From NCBI GenBank assembly GCA_016711605.1, contig JADJSS010000002.1, positions 1-64,000 of the forward strand: a stretch of 64,000 bases of DNA, in the 5' to 3' direction. Of the stretch, positions 36,717 through 45,883 are shown one piece after another (the stretch's first letter is position 1; every line of letters begins with the position of its first letter). Under the pieces are notes generated by a model. That model was not told the origin of the DNA, ran no database searches, and worked only from the letters and a program-made list of their open reading frames with translations. Both the position numbers and the translations under genes were made by a program. The stretch comes from Saprospirales bacterium. GTDB taxonomy: Bacteria; Bacteroidota; Bacteroidia; Chitinophagales; JADIYW01.

Positions 36717-38080
36717 GTTACACCTGCATTTGTAAAGCTTGGTGTTACTGCATATCTAACTAATTTTGGACTATTCGTAGTATTTACTAATTCTTGAGTT
36801 ATTGATGATCCGCTACCTGCAGAAGCACCATATACTGCTCCAGTTACTACTGTCCAATTGAATACTGTACCAGAAACTGTACTCGTTAAATTAATATTAG
36901 TTAATTCTTCACTACAAATACTATCATCATTGTTTGTGATAGTTACTTGTGGTGTAGGATTTACTACCACATTTACTGTTTGTGTTGGTGCTGTACAGCC
37001 ATTTGCTGTTACACTCACTACATAACTTACTGTGGTTGGTGTTGTATTTGATGAAGTTAATGTTTGAGCTATGCTTGTACCTGTTCCGTCAGCATTTCCT
37101 GTTACTCCAGATACTGCTGCTGATGTCCAGCTGATTACCGCGCCTGATGTTGTACTGCTTAATGCAATATTCGTAGATGCTGGTGAACAGATGGTTGGTG
37201 CATTGTTTGTTACCGTTAACTGTGGATTAGGACTTACCACAACACTTACGTTTTGTGTCGTTCCTGTACATGTTACACCTGCATTCGTAAATGATGGTGT
37301 TACTGCATACGTTACTGTTATTGGTGATGTACCTGTATTTGTTAATGTTTGAGCTATCGTTGCTCCACTTCCTGCGCTTGCGCCTGTTGATCCACCTGTA
37401 ACTACTGTCCAGTTGAATACAGTACCTGCTACTGTTGATGTGAAGTCGATATCTGTTGCCTCACGACTACATAAGCTTTCATTATTGTTTGTGATAGATA
37501 CTGATGGTGTAGGATTCACCACTACATTAACAGTTTGAGTTGATGCTATACAGCCATTTGCTGTTACACTCACTACATAACTTACTGTAGTTGGTGTTGT
37601 ATTTGTGCTTGTTAATGTTTGAGCTATGCTTGTTCCTGTGCCATCTGCATTTCCTGTTCCTCCAGAAACTGCTGCTGATGTCCAGCTGATTACCGCACCT
37701 GATGTTGTACTGCTTAATGCAATATTCGTAGCTGCTGGTGAACAAATTGTTGGAGCATTGTTCGTTACCGTTAACTGAGGATTAGGACTTACCACAACAC
37801 TTACGTTTTGTGTCGTTCCTGTACATGTTACACCTGCATTTGTAAAGCTAGGTGTTACTGCGTACGTTACTGTTATTGGTGATGTACCTGTATTTGTTAG
37901 TGTTTGAGCTATTGATGCTCCACTTCCTGCGCTTGCGCCTGTTGATCCACCTGTAACTACTGTCCAGTTGAATACAGTACCTGCTACTGTTGATGTGAAG
38001 ACGATATCTGTTGCTTCACCACTACATAAGCTATCATTATTGTTTGTGATAGTTACTTGTGGTGTAGGATTTACTACCAC
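36137..38080 (-). repeat. 555-bp PKD-pair repeat units
   Basis: The shared string TTAC before the ATTTTG/GTTTTG motif lies at 36137, 36692, 37246 and 37801, spacing 555, 554 and 555 bp (185 codons). The unit of 554 is the one carrying TTT instead of TTTT at 36697-36699, the site of the frame break. Confidence 0.9.
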
Positions 38081-40261
38081 AGAAACATTAAATGGTGCAC
38101 CCGGACATGAACCTAAACTTATAGGTCCAATTGGTGTAACTATATATGTAACAGAAGTTGGAGTAGTATTGGTAGATGTTAATGTTTGAGATAAAGATGA
38201 TCCACTTCCATCTGAATTTCCAGAAATACCACTTACTGGAGCTGTAGTCCATGCAAAAGTAGTACCAACAATATTTGATGTGAATGCAGAACTTACATTG
38301 CCACCAGAACAAATTGTTGAACTTGCAGGTGTTGCGGTACCTATAGGAGCAGGATTAACAATAACTGTTGTATTTAATGGTACACTTGGACAACCATTTA
38401 ACATAGCAGTTATAGAATAAACTACATTAACTGGTGCAGCAGTACCATTAACTAAAGTTTGTGAAATTGTACTATCTGAGCCAGCAGTAGCATTTAATCC
38501 ACTAGCAGTCCAAGTAAATGTTGCACCAGTTGGTGAACTTGTTAATGCTAGATTAGTAGTTCCACCTGTACAAATTGTTTGGGTAGAAGGCGTAGCGATA
38601 GCAGTAACCACTGGATTTACTGTTACTCTAGCCCAAATTGTATCACCTTTACATCCGTTTAGTGATGTTGGTGTAATTATATAAATAACTTCCAATGGAG
38701 CAGCAGTAGAATTAGTTAATGTTTGTACAATAGTAGTACCATTACCATTAAAATTACCAGAAATGCCAGTAACTGGTGCCGTTGTCCATTGGAAAGTTGT
38801 TCCAAGAACATTAGAAGTTAAATCAATATTAGTTGTTTGTCCAGAACATAGTGGAGAAATATTTGGAGTAGCTTGAATAACTGGTGCTGGATATACGAGT
38901 ACACTAGCAATAACAACTTGGTTTACACAGCTATTTGCTCTACCAGTTATAGTATAGTATACTCTTACTGTATCACCAGTAGTATTAATTAGTTTTTGTT
39001 TAATTTGAGATCCACCACCTGGTATAGCATTTAAGCCAGAAGCAGTGTAAGTATAAATTACATTATCTACTGCGCTTGACATATTAATTGTAGCTGTATC
39101 ACCAGAACATATTATTTGAGTCATTGGTTGTACTACAAAGGTAACTGCTGGATAAACTGTAACAGTAACAAAAGTCGTATCACTCACGCATCCTAATGGC
39201 GAAATCCCAACAACTTTGTAAATTACAACTCTATTAACTGAATCAGCATTATAAAGAGTATCTAGAATTTGCGTTCCAGAATCATTCTGATTTCCTGTTA
39301 CGAAAGGAACAGAATCGGTAGTCCAAGAAATTGAAGTTCCAGAAATTTGAGAAGTTAAATTTGCACTAAAAGGTGGTGGACCAGAACAAACAGTAGCAGT
39401 TGCTGGTGTTGCAACAATATTTGGTTGAGGTTGAACTATAATTTTAATTGTATCTTCACTAGTACACAATTGAGAACGTGTAGTTCTTAATATATATGTT
39501 AAAGTATCGTTGGTTGTTCCTATGTTTATAGGTAAATTAACATCTGTAGTTGGACATGTTGGACATGTTGTGTAAGATGATGGTATCCAATTGTATGTAT
39601 AACCATTTAATGAATCCGTACCTATTGTAACTGTTGATTTTGAACATGCAGTCTGGTCTCCACCAAGATTAATTAAAAGAGGAGAAGAAATATTACCTAT
39701 TTCTGGCAACGTACATGCACATGTTGTATTTGATAATTTAGCAACATAGTTACATGCATATTGAACAGGTGCAGTAAATGTTTTACATATTGTAATGGTA
39801 GCACCACTATTTAAACCTAAAGTGTAAGTTGATGAATCTAATAAAATATCACCTGCATCTTGTGCACCATCCTGATTGGTATCAGCATAGAAATTTACAA
39901 CAATTGGGTCACCGGCCAATAAATTATCACCTGAATTAGTAATATCAATACACATTGTAGCAATTTCATTTGCAGGTGGTGATGGGATTGAAGTAACTTT
40001 TGGATTAGAGAAAGTTAAAATTGGTTTAGTAACTGCTAATCCTACTTCATTAAATCCATTAAAATATTTAACATCACAAGATAAACCATCTGCTTTACAA
40101 GTAGCAGCGTCATTTGCACTCGCTTCTAAATAAGCTTGTAAGTAATCAGAACATTCTGTTTCATTTGCTCCAACCATTTTAATACTAAACACAACAGAGT
40201 CTAAGTATGTTACATTTTTGTGGCAAACGCCATTTATACGTATGATAAGCTGGGTCATCAC
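36692..40261 (-). CDS. giant adhesin segment, PKD-like repeats
   Basis: 1189 residues. The first 200 (VVFSIKMVGANETECSDYL ... AKLSNTTCACTLPEIGN) finish the N-terminal region and include a DTNQDGAQDAGD loop. The rest is about ten PKD-like domains of 90-100 residues with the pattern CSGxxTxIxLTS...GTxFxWT ... GxxSGxxQTLxNxTxxPxxVxYxVTPxxNGC. The start as read (MMTQLIIRINGV) is out of frame with the true protein: removing one A from the A5 run (T5 on the plus strand, 40215-40219) joins ...KWRLPQ to NVTYLDSVVFSIKM. The end (CTGTTQM) is the one-base loss at 36697-36699; other copies read CTGTTQNVSVVVSP. Confidence 0.87.
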   Translation of the reverse strand: MMTQLIIRINGVCHKNVTYLDSVVFSIKMVGANETECSDYLQAYLEASANDAATCKADGLSCDVKYFNGFNEVGLAVTKPILTFSNPKVTSIPSPPANEIATMCIDITNSGDNLLAGDPIVVNFYADTNQDGAQDAGDILLDSSTYTLGLNSGATITICKTFTAPVQYACNYVAKLSNTTCACTLPEIGNISSPLLINLGGDQTACSKSTVTIGTDSLNGYTYNWIPSSYTTCPTCPTTDVNLPINIGTTNDTLTYILRTTRSQLCTSEDTIKIIVQPQPNIVATPATATVCSGPPPFSANLTSQISGTSISWTTDSVPFVTGNQNDSGTQILDTLYNADSVNRVVIYKVVGISPLGCVSDTTFVTVTVYPAVTFVVQPMTQIICSGDTATINMSSAVDNVIYTYTASGLNAIPGGGSQIKQKLINTTGDTVRVYYTITGRANSCVNQVVIASVLVYPAPVIQATPNISPLCSGQTTNIDLTSNVLGTTFQWTTAPVTGISGNFNGNGTTIVQTLTNSTAAPLEVIYIITPTSLNGCKGDTIWARVTVNPVVTAIATPSTQTICTGGTTNLALTSSPTGATFTWTASGLNATAGSDSTISQTLVNGTAAPVNVVYSITAMLNGCPSVPLNTTVIVNPAPIGTATPASSTICSGGNVSSAFTSNIVGTTFAWTTAPVSGISGNSDGSGSSLSQTLTSTNTTPTSVTYIVTPIGPISLGSCPGAPFNVSVVVNPTPQVTITNNNDSLCSGEATDIVFTSTVAGTVFNWTVVTGGSTGASAGSGASIAQTLTNTGTSPITVTYAVTPSFTNAGVTCTGTTQNVSVVVSPNPQLTVTNNAPTICSPAATNIALSSTTSGAVISWTSAAVSGGTGNADGTGTSIAQTLTSTNTTPTTVSYVVSVTANGCIASTQTVNVVVNPTPSVSITNNNESLCSREATDIDFTSTVAGTVFNWTVVTGGSTGASAGSGATIAQTLTNTGTSPITVTYAVTPSFTNAGVTCTGTTQNVSVVVSPNPQLTVTNNAPTICSPASTNIALSSTTSGAVISWTSAAVSGVTGNADGTGTSIAQTLTSSNTTPTTVSYVVSVTANGCTAPTQTVNVVVNPTPQVTITNNDDSICSEELTNINLTSTVSGTVFNWTVVTGAVYGASAGSGSSITQELVNTTNSPKLVRYAVTPSFTNAGVTCTGTTQM

Positions 40262-43200
40262 CTGGTACTAAAAATGGACCGACTAAACCACCACTACTTC
40301 CAGCAGGTACGTATAATATTTGAACTGAACCTACTAAATTTACAGAAACAGGAACGGTTAAATATATAGTATCGTTTAAGCCAGTTGGATTATTAGGTCC
40401 GCTAGGTGGATTTCCTAAATTAGTAAATAAAATAGTACTTCTATTCGCTAAAGTATCACAACCGTGAATATTCACATTACGCATTTGTAAATCAGCAAAA
40501 TATGGCTGTGAAGAACCACGTAACACAATTGGACGCGTTGCAACACGAATTGCATCTGTTAAGTCACCACACCAGCTTTCACCTTGTGATGATAAAACGA
40601 TACGTTTGTTTGAAGGCGTTTGACCATTATCACAGAACGTAGTAAATTTAAATCTATAGTAGACATAGGTTGAATCACCTCCTGTTAATGGATTTATAAC
40701 ACCTAAACCAGGCAATCCATTGGCTTCTAACCAATCTGCTTGCGGTGTATTTAAAGAATCTATATAATATATCGATGTATTTCCACCAGATAAATTTGGA
40801 TCTGGAATAGAAGAGTATGTACCATTTTGTGGATATTTCATTTCTGAAGAACCTGGTACTATAGCAAAACCATTTGCTAATACAATTTTTGTTGCTATAT
40901 GAAATACACTACTTAAGTTAGTAGCTTTTATTCTAAATTCATACGTTGCAGTATCACATAATTCCATTGTATCCACATCTTGTACCAATTGAGTCTGTAA
41001 ATCAGCTGGCTTAGGATCCGTACCAAGAGACAATTTATATGGAGTACAAGGATAAGCAGGTAAATTAGCTGGATAACCCTGGCAATTCCATCCTAAATTT
41101 ACAATAAATGTATCTAAATCACATTTAGTATAATCACCATAAATGTAATATCTTTTTTCTTGAGTAGCAGCAAAATTACCTAATTGGTATATACCACCTA
41201 CTGGAACAATATTTGCAGGATTTGTTATTAATTCTACACTATCTACTGTAATACCAGAACCAGCTAGGTTATTAGCGATCCATACATTGTTTGCTGCTGC
41301 AGTACCACTAAAATTAGTAACAACCAATTCCCAACGAACACCTTTTTTAAATACATCTACAATTGGTTGCACTGCCTGCATACGCATCACTGGAGCATCG
41401 AACTCGTAGGCATTCACAATATAACCTGGTTTTGATCTTGCATTTGCTGTTCCTCCATAATTCCAAGCTTGATATCTATATGGATATGAGAAAGTTTTGG
41501 TGCTGTTATAAAATGCGGTATCTATATATGAGTTATTTAAATCCGTCATATTTGGTCCTGTTCCATCAAAATAATTAGACCATGAATCTGGTGCAAAAAT
41601 TTGTAAATATTTATCATCTAACAATGCTCTAGCTTTCGACAATAAAGTATCTCTTGGAGGAACTAAACATGAAGGTGTTATATTTAAACGTAAAGCTTCA
41701 ACCCAACCATCGATATAATCTCTGAATGTGGAACCACCACTACTAACATGTGAAGTATCTGTATTTACGTATACCGAATCACCAATTTGGGTAAACGGAT
41801 ATGGATTTACGTCTTTAGATGTAGTTGAAAATGGTGCTGTAACTGAATGGAATCTTATCCATGCACTATTTACTTTATATCCTTGTGGAATAGTCACATA
41901 CCACTCTCTTGGATAAACCATTCGTCTAATTTCATTACTAAATGGTCTAACATTCCAACTACCACCTACATATAAATAAAACTGTCTGTAATCTTCTAAA
42001 ACTTCGCAACCTCTTACTACTCTAAACCCAAGATTATCATAAGTTAGAGCGTACCCAACAAAGTTAAAATTATCTTGATTTGTATTACAATAATATGCAT
42101 GGCAAGATGTATCGGCGCCTAAATTACCTGTATTATAATTACAAGCAGGTTTTGTTCCTAATGTATAAGCTGATACGTCTCTATCTGCAACATACAATGT
42201 ATGGTCAAATTGTCTTTCAACATTAGTATTCCCAATATTCTGGTCAAGTTTGATGTAAGGATATGTCCAAATTGAGTCACCTTGTTCAAAAGTATAATTA
42301 GAAGGAATACCACAACCATTTGCTGCTAATGCTGGAGGTGAATAATCGTAATACAATTCACTACCTACTTTTCTGAAATTAACAATATCGCAAGTATATG
42401 TTGTACCTAAAGCTGCAGATTTTATAACAACATAACCACCTGCAGGGTCAACATAACGAATATTATCATTAAATAATATTCTACCATATCCATTTGTAAA
42501 TGGTAATGGACCATACATCGCTGTTGTACGTAATACACCTGCGCTAGTATCAGAAGCAGGAATATTTGAATCTGGAATACCATCGTTATTAAAATCTTGT
42601 AAACCATAATTTTTACGATAGACATCCATTTCTATATTTGCAATACCCGTAACACAACCTGGGCATTTAATATTTATTGGAACCGAATAGGCACAATTTA
42701 ACGATTGTAAACTACCTACACAAGATTGTGCAGTATTACCACCTGTGAACCAAAAATCCTCTCGTTTTACTGCTTTGGTACCACCACCATAATTACATGT
42801 TGAATTTAAAATCAGGTTAAGTTTTGAACCTTCCATCCATTGCGTAGAACTTCTATTCGTAGTCCATGCTTTTGGAGGTGGCAAGTTCCATCTGAAACTA
42901 TAAACAATTTTGTTTGTGTCTGTTAAGCTATCAATAACTACTGTGTTTGCCACCCAATGAACAGAGTCTACTGCTAAATTACCAGAGTTGTGTACCATCT
43001 CTGGCATTCTGCTACTTTCCCAAAATAGCCCTTTATCAACCGTAATTCGCATTTCATAATACTCACCAGGAACTGTATCCCATACACCACTATAAAAATG
43101 ATAGTAGAAATACTGTTGGGTCATAGTATACAAAATAGAGTCCTGATCTACACCATACATTTCTGCAGGTGATTGTTGTGACCAGCGAGTATAATGTATT

Positions 43201-44936
43201 TGTTGGCTCATTGAAGCCGTCCATGCATTATTTACAGGTACTAAACGACAAGGATCAGCATAAGTTAATTTATACGACCAAGCACCATTGTGAGGATAAA
43301 GACAACCACCAGTAGCATATGTTTTAGTTGAAGTTACACTACAATTATCTAATTTAAAGGTAATTACAACGGAGTCACCAACTGGAATATCTGCTAAACG
43401 TATTTGTACTTTTTTAATTTTATAGGTAGGAAAGCATGATCTAAATAAAGCATCCCAATTACCATCATAATTGTAAACTGTATCATAACTATAGATAAAT
43501 GGTTGAAAAGGTGTACCATTATTATACCTTACCGTTATTGAATTGGTATCAATAACAGATGTAGCATACGAATATGGAATACCATCTACTCTATCATTAG
43601 CTAATAAATTCGCAAACACATCTACTGCACTTGCAGTTCCAGTATTACGGATAATTAATGTTTGTGTTTGATCGTTTACCACTTCAGGGCAAGATTTATT
43701 GTAATCGTTTCTTCTAGTATAAACTAAGTTAGGTACTAATGCACCAAAAACTACGTTTGCATTAAAAGTAGCTGATGAATCACAAAAACCAGGACCGTCA
43801 TAGTTACAGCCGAATTTTGCATTAATACGCGAACGAGCAGCAATAGGGTCGCAATTTACTACACGAACATACTCTCGTATAACCCATGTTTTATTTTGAC
43901 CAAATAAAGTATCACTACCATATTTAGCAGCAATTAATGCACTATCAATTAATACTTGTAATACACCACTTGCATTGGTTACTAAAATACCATCACCTGT
44001 TCTAATACTATCAATAACTACTGAAGAGCCATATAAATCTTGTATTAAGAATTCTTTTAATTTACCGAAACCACCATTCACAATAGTAACATCTCTAAAG
44101 AATGTAGTACCGAAAGTTCCATTAATTGAAGAAGGTGTCACATTCGAAACAATCAACTGTGGCACTTGCGGAAAATAATCTGTTGTAAATCGTTCATCCC
44201 AATTTGGTAAGCCTAAATGTAGGTAACTTGTTTTGTAAAAGTTACGCATTACTTTTCCATTTTTAATAGCAAAATAACCTGAGCAGGTTAAATAACCCAA
44301 TACTTCAATTGTTCGTGATTCATTAGGTGCTAAGTCTGGAACTGCCAAATCAACCTTACCAGGAGAACTACTAATAACAGTATATCCATTTAGATTACCT
44401 ACATATTTAACAAATTCTTGCGTAGAATCAATCGCACCATTACTTGGATTACGTTCAAGAAAAACAAGATGTGCCACTACATCAGTGAGTGGGTCATTTG
44501 TTAGATTTGTAATTTGAAAACGGAATGTATCCGGTTCGCAAAAATGCATTTCACCAGCAGCAGGCACCGCACCAGGAGAAGGTAATCCGATAAAGATACG
44601 GTTACCTGGCGAAGCCATTGCATTTTTAGAAGTTATCATTAATAACATTGCCATTAATGCAAACACAAATGATGTAAATTTAGTATTTTTCATCTGAAAA
44701 TTATTATTGTTTGAAGTGGTGCAGATGGAATATCCATTTAAGTTTTGAGCTTGTTGGATAGATGATGTTGGATATTTCATTTTGATACTTTTAGATAGAA
44801 TGGATGTATTTTTTAGTACATCTGAATGGATGGAAAGGTCAGTAATTGCAGCTTGTTTGAAGCATTTGTTAGATGCTTGATATGCACTATTGAAAAGTGA
44901 ATTTGTTTGATTGTTGTGCAAAAATTTGTTTTCCAT
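40185..44936 (-). CDS. giant adhesin, N-terminal segment
   Basis: 1583 residues. From ATG 44936 there is an unusual polar leader of about 81 residues (MENKFLHNNQTN...), then a standard signal peptide MKNTKFTSFVFALMAMLLMI ... NAMAS. ATG 44693 (MKNTKF) is the alternative start; I prefer 44936 because AAAGGA precedes it by six bases and a -7 box lies 82-89 bases upstream, while nothing like a ribosome site precedes 44693. The mature region (FRFQITNLTNDPLTDVVAHL; NDQTQTLIIRNTGTASAVDV; RWELVVTNFSGTAAANNVW) looks like repeated DUF11-type beta-sandwiches mixed with unique sequence; a DFNNDGIPDSN loop is also present. No named domain is certain. It is the founding end of the sprB-like operon; the frame ends at a shifted stop (CNILRLCCV). 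Confidence 0.87.
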   Translation of the reverse strand: MENKFLHNNQTNSLFNSAYQASNKCFKQAAITDLSIHSDVLKNTSILSKSIKMKYPTSSIQQAQNLNGYSICTTSNNNNFQMKNTKFTSFVFALMAMLLMITSKNAMASPGNRIFIGLPSPGAVPAAGEMHFCEPDTFRFQITNLTNDPLTDVVAHLVFLERNPSNGAIDSTQEFVKYVGNLNGYTVISSSPGKVDLAVPDLAPNESRTIEVLGYLTCSGYFAIKNGKVMRNFYKTSYLHLGLPNWDERFTTDYFPQVPQLIVSNVTPSSINGTFGTTFFRDVTIVNGGFGKLKEFLIQDLYGSSVVIDSIRTGDGILVTNASGVLQVLIDSALIAAKYGSDTLFGQNKTWVIREYVRVVNCDPIAARSRINAKFGCNYDGPGFCDSSATFNANVVFGALVPNLVYTRRNDYNKSCPEVVNDQTQTLIIRNTGTASAVDVFANLLANDRVDGIPYSYATSVIDTNSITVRYNNGTPFQPFIYSYDTVYNYDGNWDALFRSCFPTYKIKKVQIRLADIPVGDSVVITFKLDNCSVTSTKTYATGGCLYPHNGAWSYKLTYADPCRLVPVNNAWTASMSQQIHYTRWSQQSPAEMYGVDQDSILYTMTQQYFYYHFYSGVWDTVPGEYYEMRITVDKGLFWESSRMPEMVHNSGNLAVDSVHWVANTVVIDSLTDTNKIVYSFRWNLPPPKAWTTNRSSTQWMEGSKLNLILNSTCNYGGGTKAVKREDFWFTGGNTAQSCVGSLQSLNCAYSVPINIKCPGCVTGIANIEMDVYRKNYGLQDFNNDGIPDSNIPASDTSAGVLRTTAMYGPLPFTNGYGRILFNDNIRYVDPAGGYVVIKSAALGTTYTCDIVNFRKVGSELYYDYSPPALAANGCGIPSNYTFEQGDSIWTYPYIKLDQNIGNTNVERQFDHTLYVADRDVSAYTLGTKPACNYNTGNLGADTSCHAYYCNTNQDNFNFVGYALTYDNLGFRVVRGCEVLEDYRQFYLYVGGSWNVRPFSNEIRRMVYPREWYVTIPQGYKVNSAWIRFHSVTAPFSTTSKDVNPYPFTQIGDSVYVNTDTSHVSSGGSTFRDYIDGWVEALRLNITPSCLVPPRDTLLSKARALLDDKYLQIFAPDSWSNYFDGTGPNMTDLNNSYIDTAFYNSTKTFSYPYRYQAWNYGGTANARSKPGYIVNAYEFDAPVMRMQAVQPIVDVFKKGVRWELVVTNFSGTAAANNVWIANNLAGSGITVDSVELITNPANIVPVGGIYQLGNFAATQEKRYYIYGDYTKCDLDTFIVNLGWNCQGYPANLPAYPCTPYKLSLGTDPKPADLQTQLVQDVDTMELCDTATYEFRIKATNLSSVFHIATKIVLANGFAIVPGSSEMKYPQNGTYSSIPDPNLSGGNTSIYYIDSLNTPQADWLEANGLPGLGVINPLTGGDSTYVYYRFKFTTFCDNGQTPSNKRIVLSSQGESWCGDLTDAIRVATRPIVLRGSSQPYFADLQMRNVNIHGCDTLANRSTILFTNLGNPPSGPNNPTGLNDTIYLTVPVSVNLVGSVQILYVPAGSSGGLVGPFLVPGDDPAYHTYKWRLPQKCNILRLCCV

Positions 44937-44962
44937 TTTTTCCTTTTAAATACAATAAAAAT

Positions 44963-44991
44963 GTGCATTCCAACACGATGATTGAATGCAC
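44963..44991 (-). promoter_or_regulatory. 5' UTR hairpin of giant adhesin gene
   Basis: GTGCATTC (44963-44970) and GAATGCAC (44984-44991) pair perfectly around a 13-base loop, between the -7 box and the ATG at 44936. It would form in the leader mRNA and could affect stability or translation. Confidence 0.5.
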
Positions 44992-45017
44992 AATTTAGAT
45001 ATGTTGTAGAAACCTGT

Positions 45018-45025
45018 CAAAGGTA
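45018..45025 (-). promoter_or_regulatory. -7 promoter box of giant adhesin operon
   Basis: On the minus strand this reads TACCTTTG, an exact match to the Bacteroidota -7 consensus TAnnTTTG, giving a 5' UTR of about 75 bases. The nearest TTG upstream is 26 bases away, too far for a normal -33 element, so -33 recognition may be weak or regulated. Confidence 0.5.
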
Positions 45026-45883
45026 TAATTAGTTCGTTTAGTTAGTTCAGCCAAAATGCAAAGAACAGAGTTCTCCACATTTTAGTTTACAAAATTAACA
45101 TTCACTTTCCATAAATCCAACTATTACGTTAAAAAAAGTGAAAAAAATATTAAAAATAAGTAAACTACATACTAAAAATCAATCATATACGTTTGATGTT
45201 TTTTTTTTATACGTGCCTTAAAATAACGTGAACTTAACATGTGGATATCTATATATTTATTTTGACAAATATCAAATTAATACGCAATAGTTGCATATAC
45301 ATATATTAAAAACAACTAGGCATTCGTTTTGAAAACGAGAAAATGAGATTATTGCCTGTTTTGTTCCTCACAGCAACAACGAACAGGTATGCACTCCTAT
45401 TGAAGGTAAAAAAGTATCATCTGAATGGCACTAAAGTTAAAATGTTTAATAAATTTAAAACTGCTGAACACACTGTTTTTATTGGTACTTAATATACAAC
45501 AACAATACTATGACGTTGTAAATTATTTAACAAGCGTTTAGTATTATTTTGTTCATGACGCCATGTCTTTAAGTATGAAATGTTTTCCTATCTGAGAGAC
45601 TCTTAAAAGGACTTTATACTGATGGATATCGCAGAGAACACATTGTGGAAGTTTGTATAGAAATAAAATAATTAAAAAAAACAACACATTATACAGCGAG
45701 ACACTATGGCATCTTTTTGATTTAATATATAAATATTAATGTGTTGTTTAATAATAAATAAGTTATATTTATAGACTGGCAATTTGTTAAGTTAAATTGT
45801 TTAAATAAAACTTTAACATTAATAATTTTTAATTCTAAAAAATATCGGTACGATATTTGTAAATTTGTTTCAAAATAAATTAA

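Larger units (their letters stand above)
16307..44936 (-). other. reconstructed giant adhesin gene (about 9,545 codons)
   Basis: Eight large open frames and one small one on the minus strand abut or overlap with no spacer and continue each other's repeats, so they are one gene. The breaks and the net change I infer are: 40215-40219 (+1), 36697-36699 (-1), 35415-35417 (-1), about 26018-26105 (-5), about 24000-24130 (-2), about 20320-20342 (+1), about 17267-17275 (+2). The total is -5; 28,630 + 5 = 28,635 bases, divisible by three. Order of parts: leader and signal peptide, 1,500-residue N-terminal region, PKD-like repeats, SprB-type super-repeats, eight SdrD-B-like domains, nine TICAG-type repeats, RDTN-type repeats with two copies of an unnamed domain, then a type B T9SS (CHU_C) end. 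Expected role: very large, fibrous surface adhesin or gliding protein in the style of SprB. Confidence 0.85.
44937..45883. other. long divergent intergenic region
   Basis: 947 bases between the giant adhesin gene and the small secreted gene. Contents: the adhesin's hairpin and -7 box; a palindrome TCGTTTT-G-AAAACGA (45324-45338); an imperfect CCTGTT/AACAGG hairpin (45355-45387); a pair of 12-base inverted arms AACAACACATTA (45680-45691) and TAATGTGTTGTT (45737-45748); and a 31-codon open stretch without a start (45579-45671, GLYTDGYRREHIVEVCIEIK) that may be a gene remnant. No gene I can support. Confidence 0.45.

Noticed and set aside
23590..38080. CRISPR-like or satellite DNA reading of the repeats
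   Set aside because: Units are 552-1287 bp, multiples of three, and code for recognisable extracellular domains.
16307..44936. Programmed frameshifting in the giant gene
   Set aside because: Seven break sites have different sequences and different net shifts, with no common slippery heptamer; single-copy genes nearby show the same kind of one-base change.
45425..45541. 38-codon open frame MALKLKCLINLKLL...
   Set aside because: Short, no ribosome site, no conserved-looking pattern, in an AT-rich region where such frames arise by chance.
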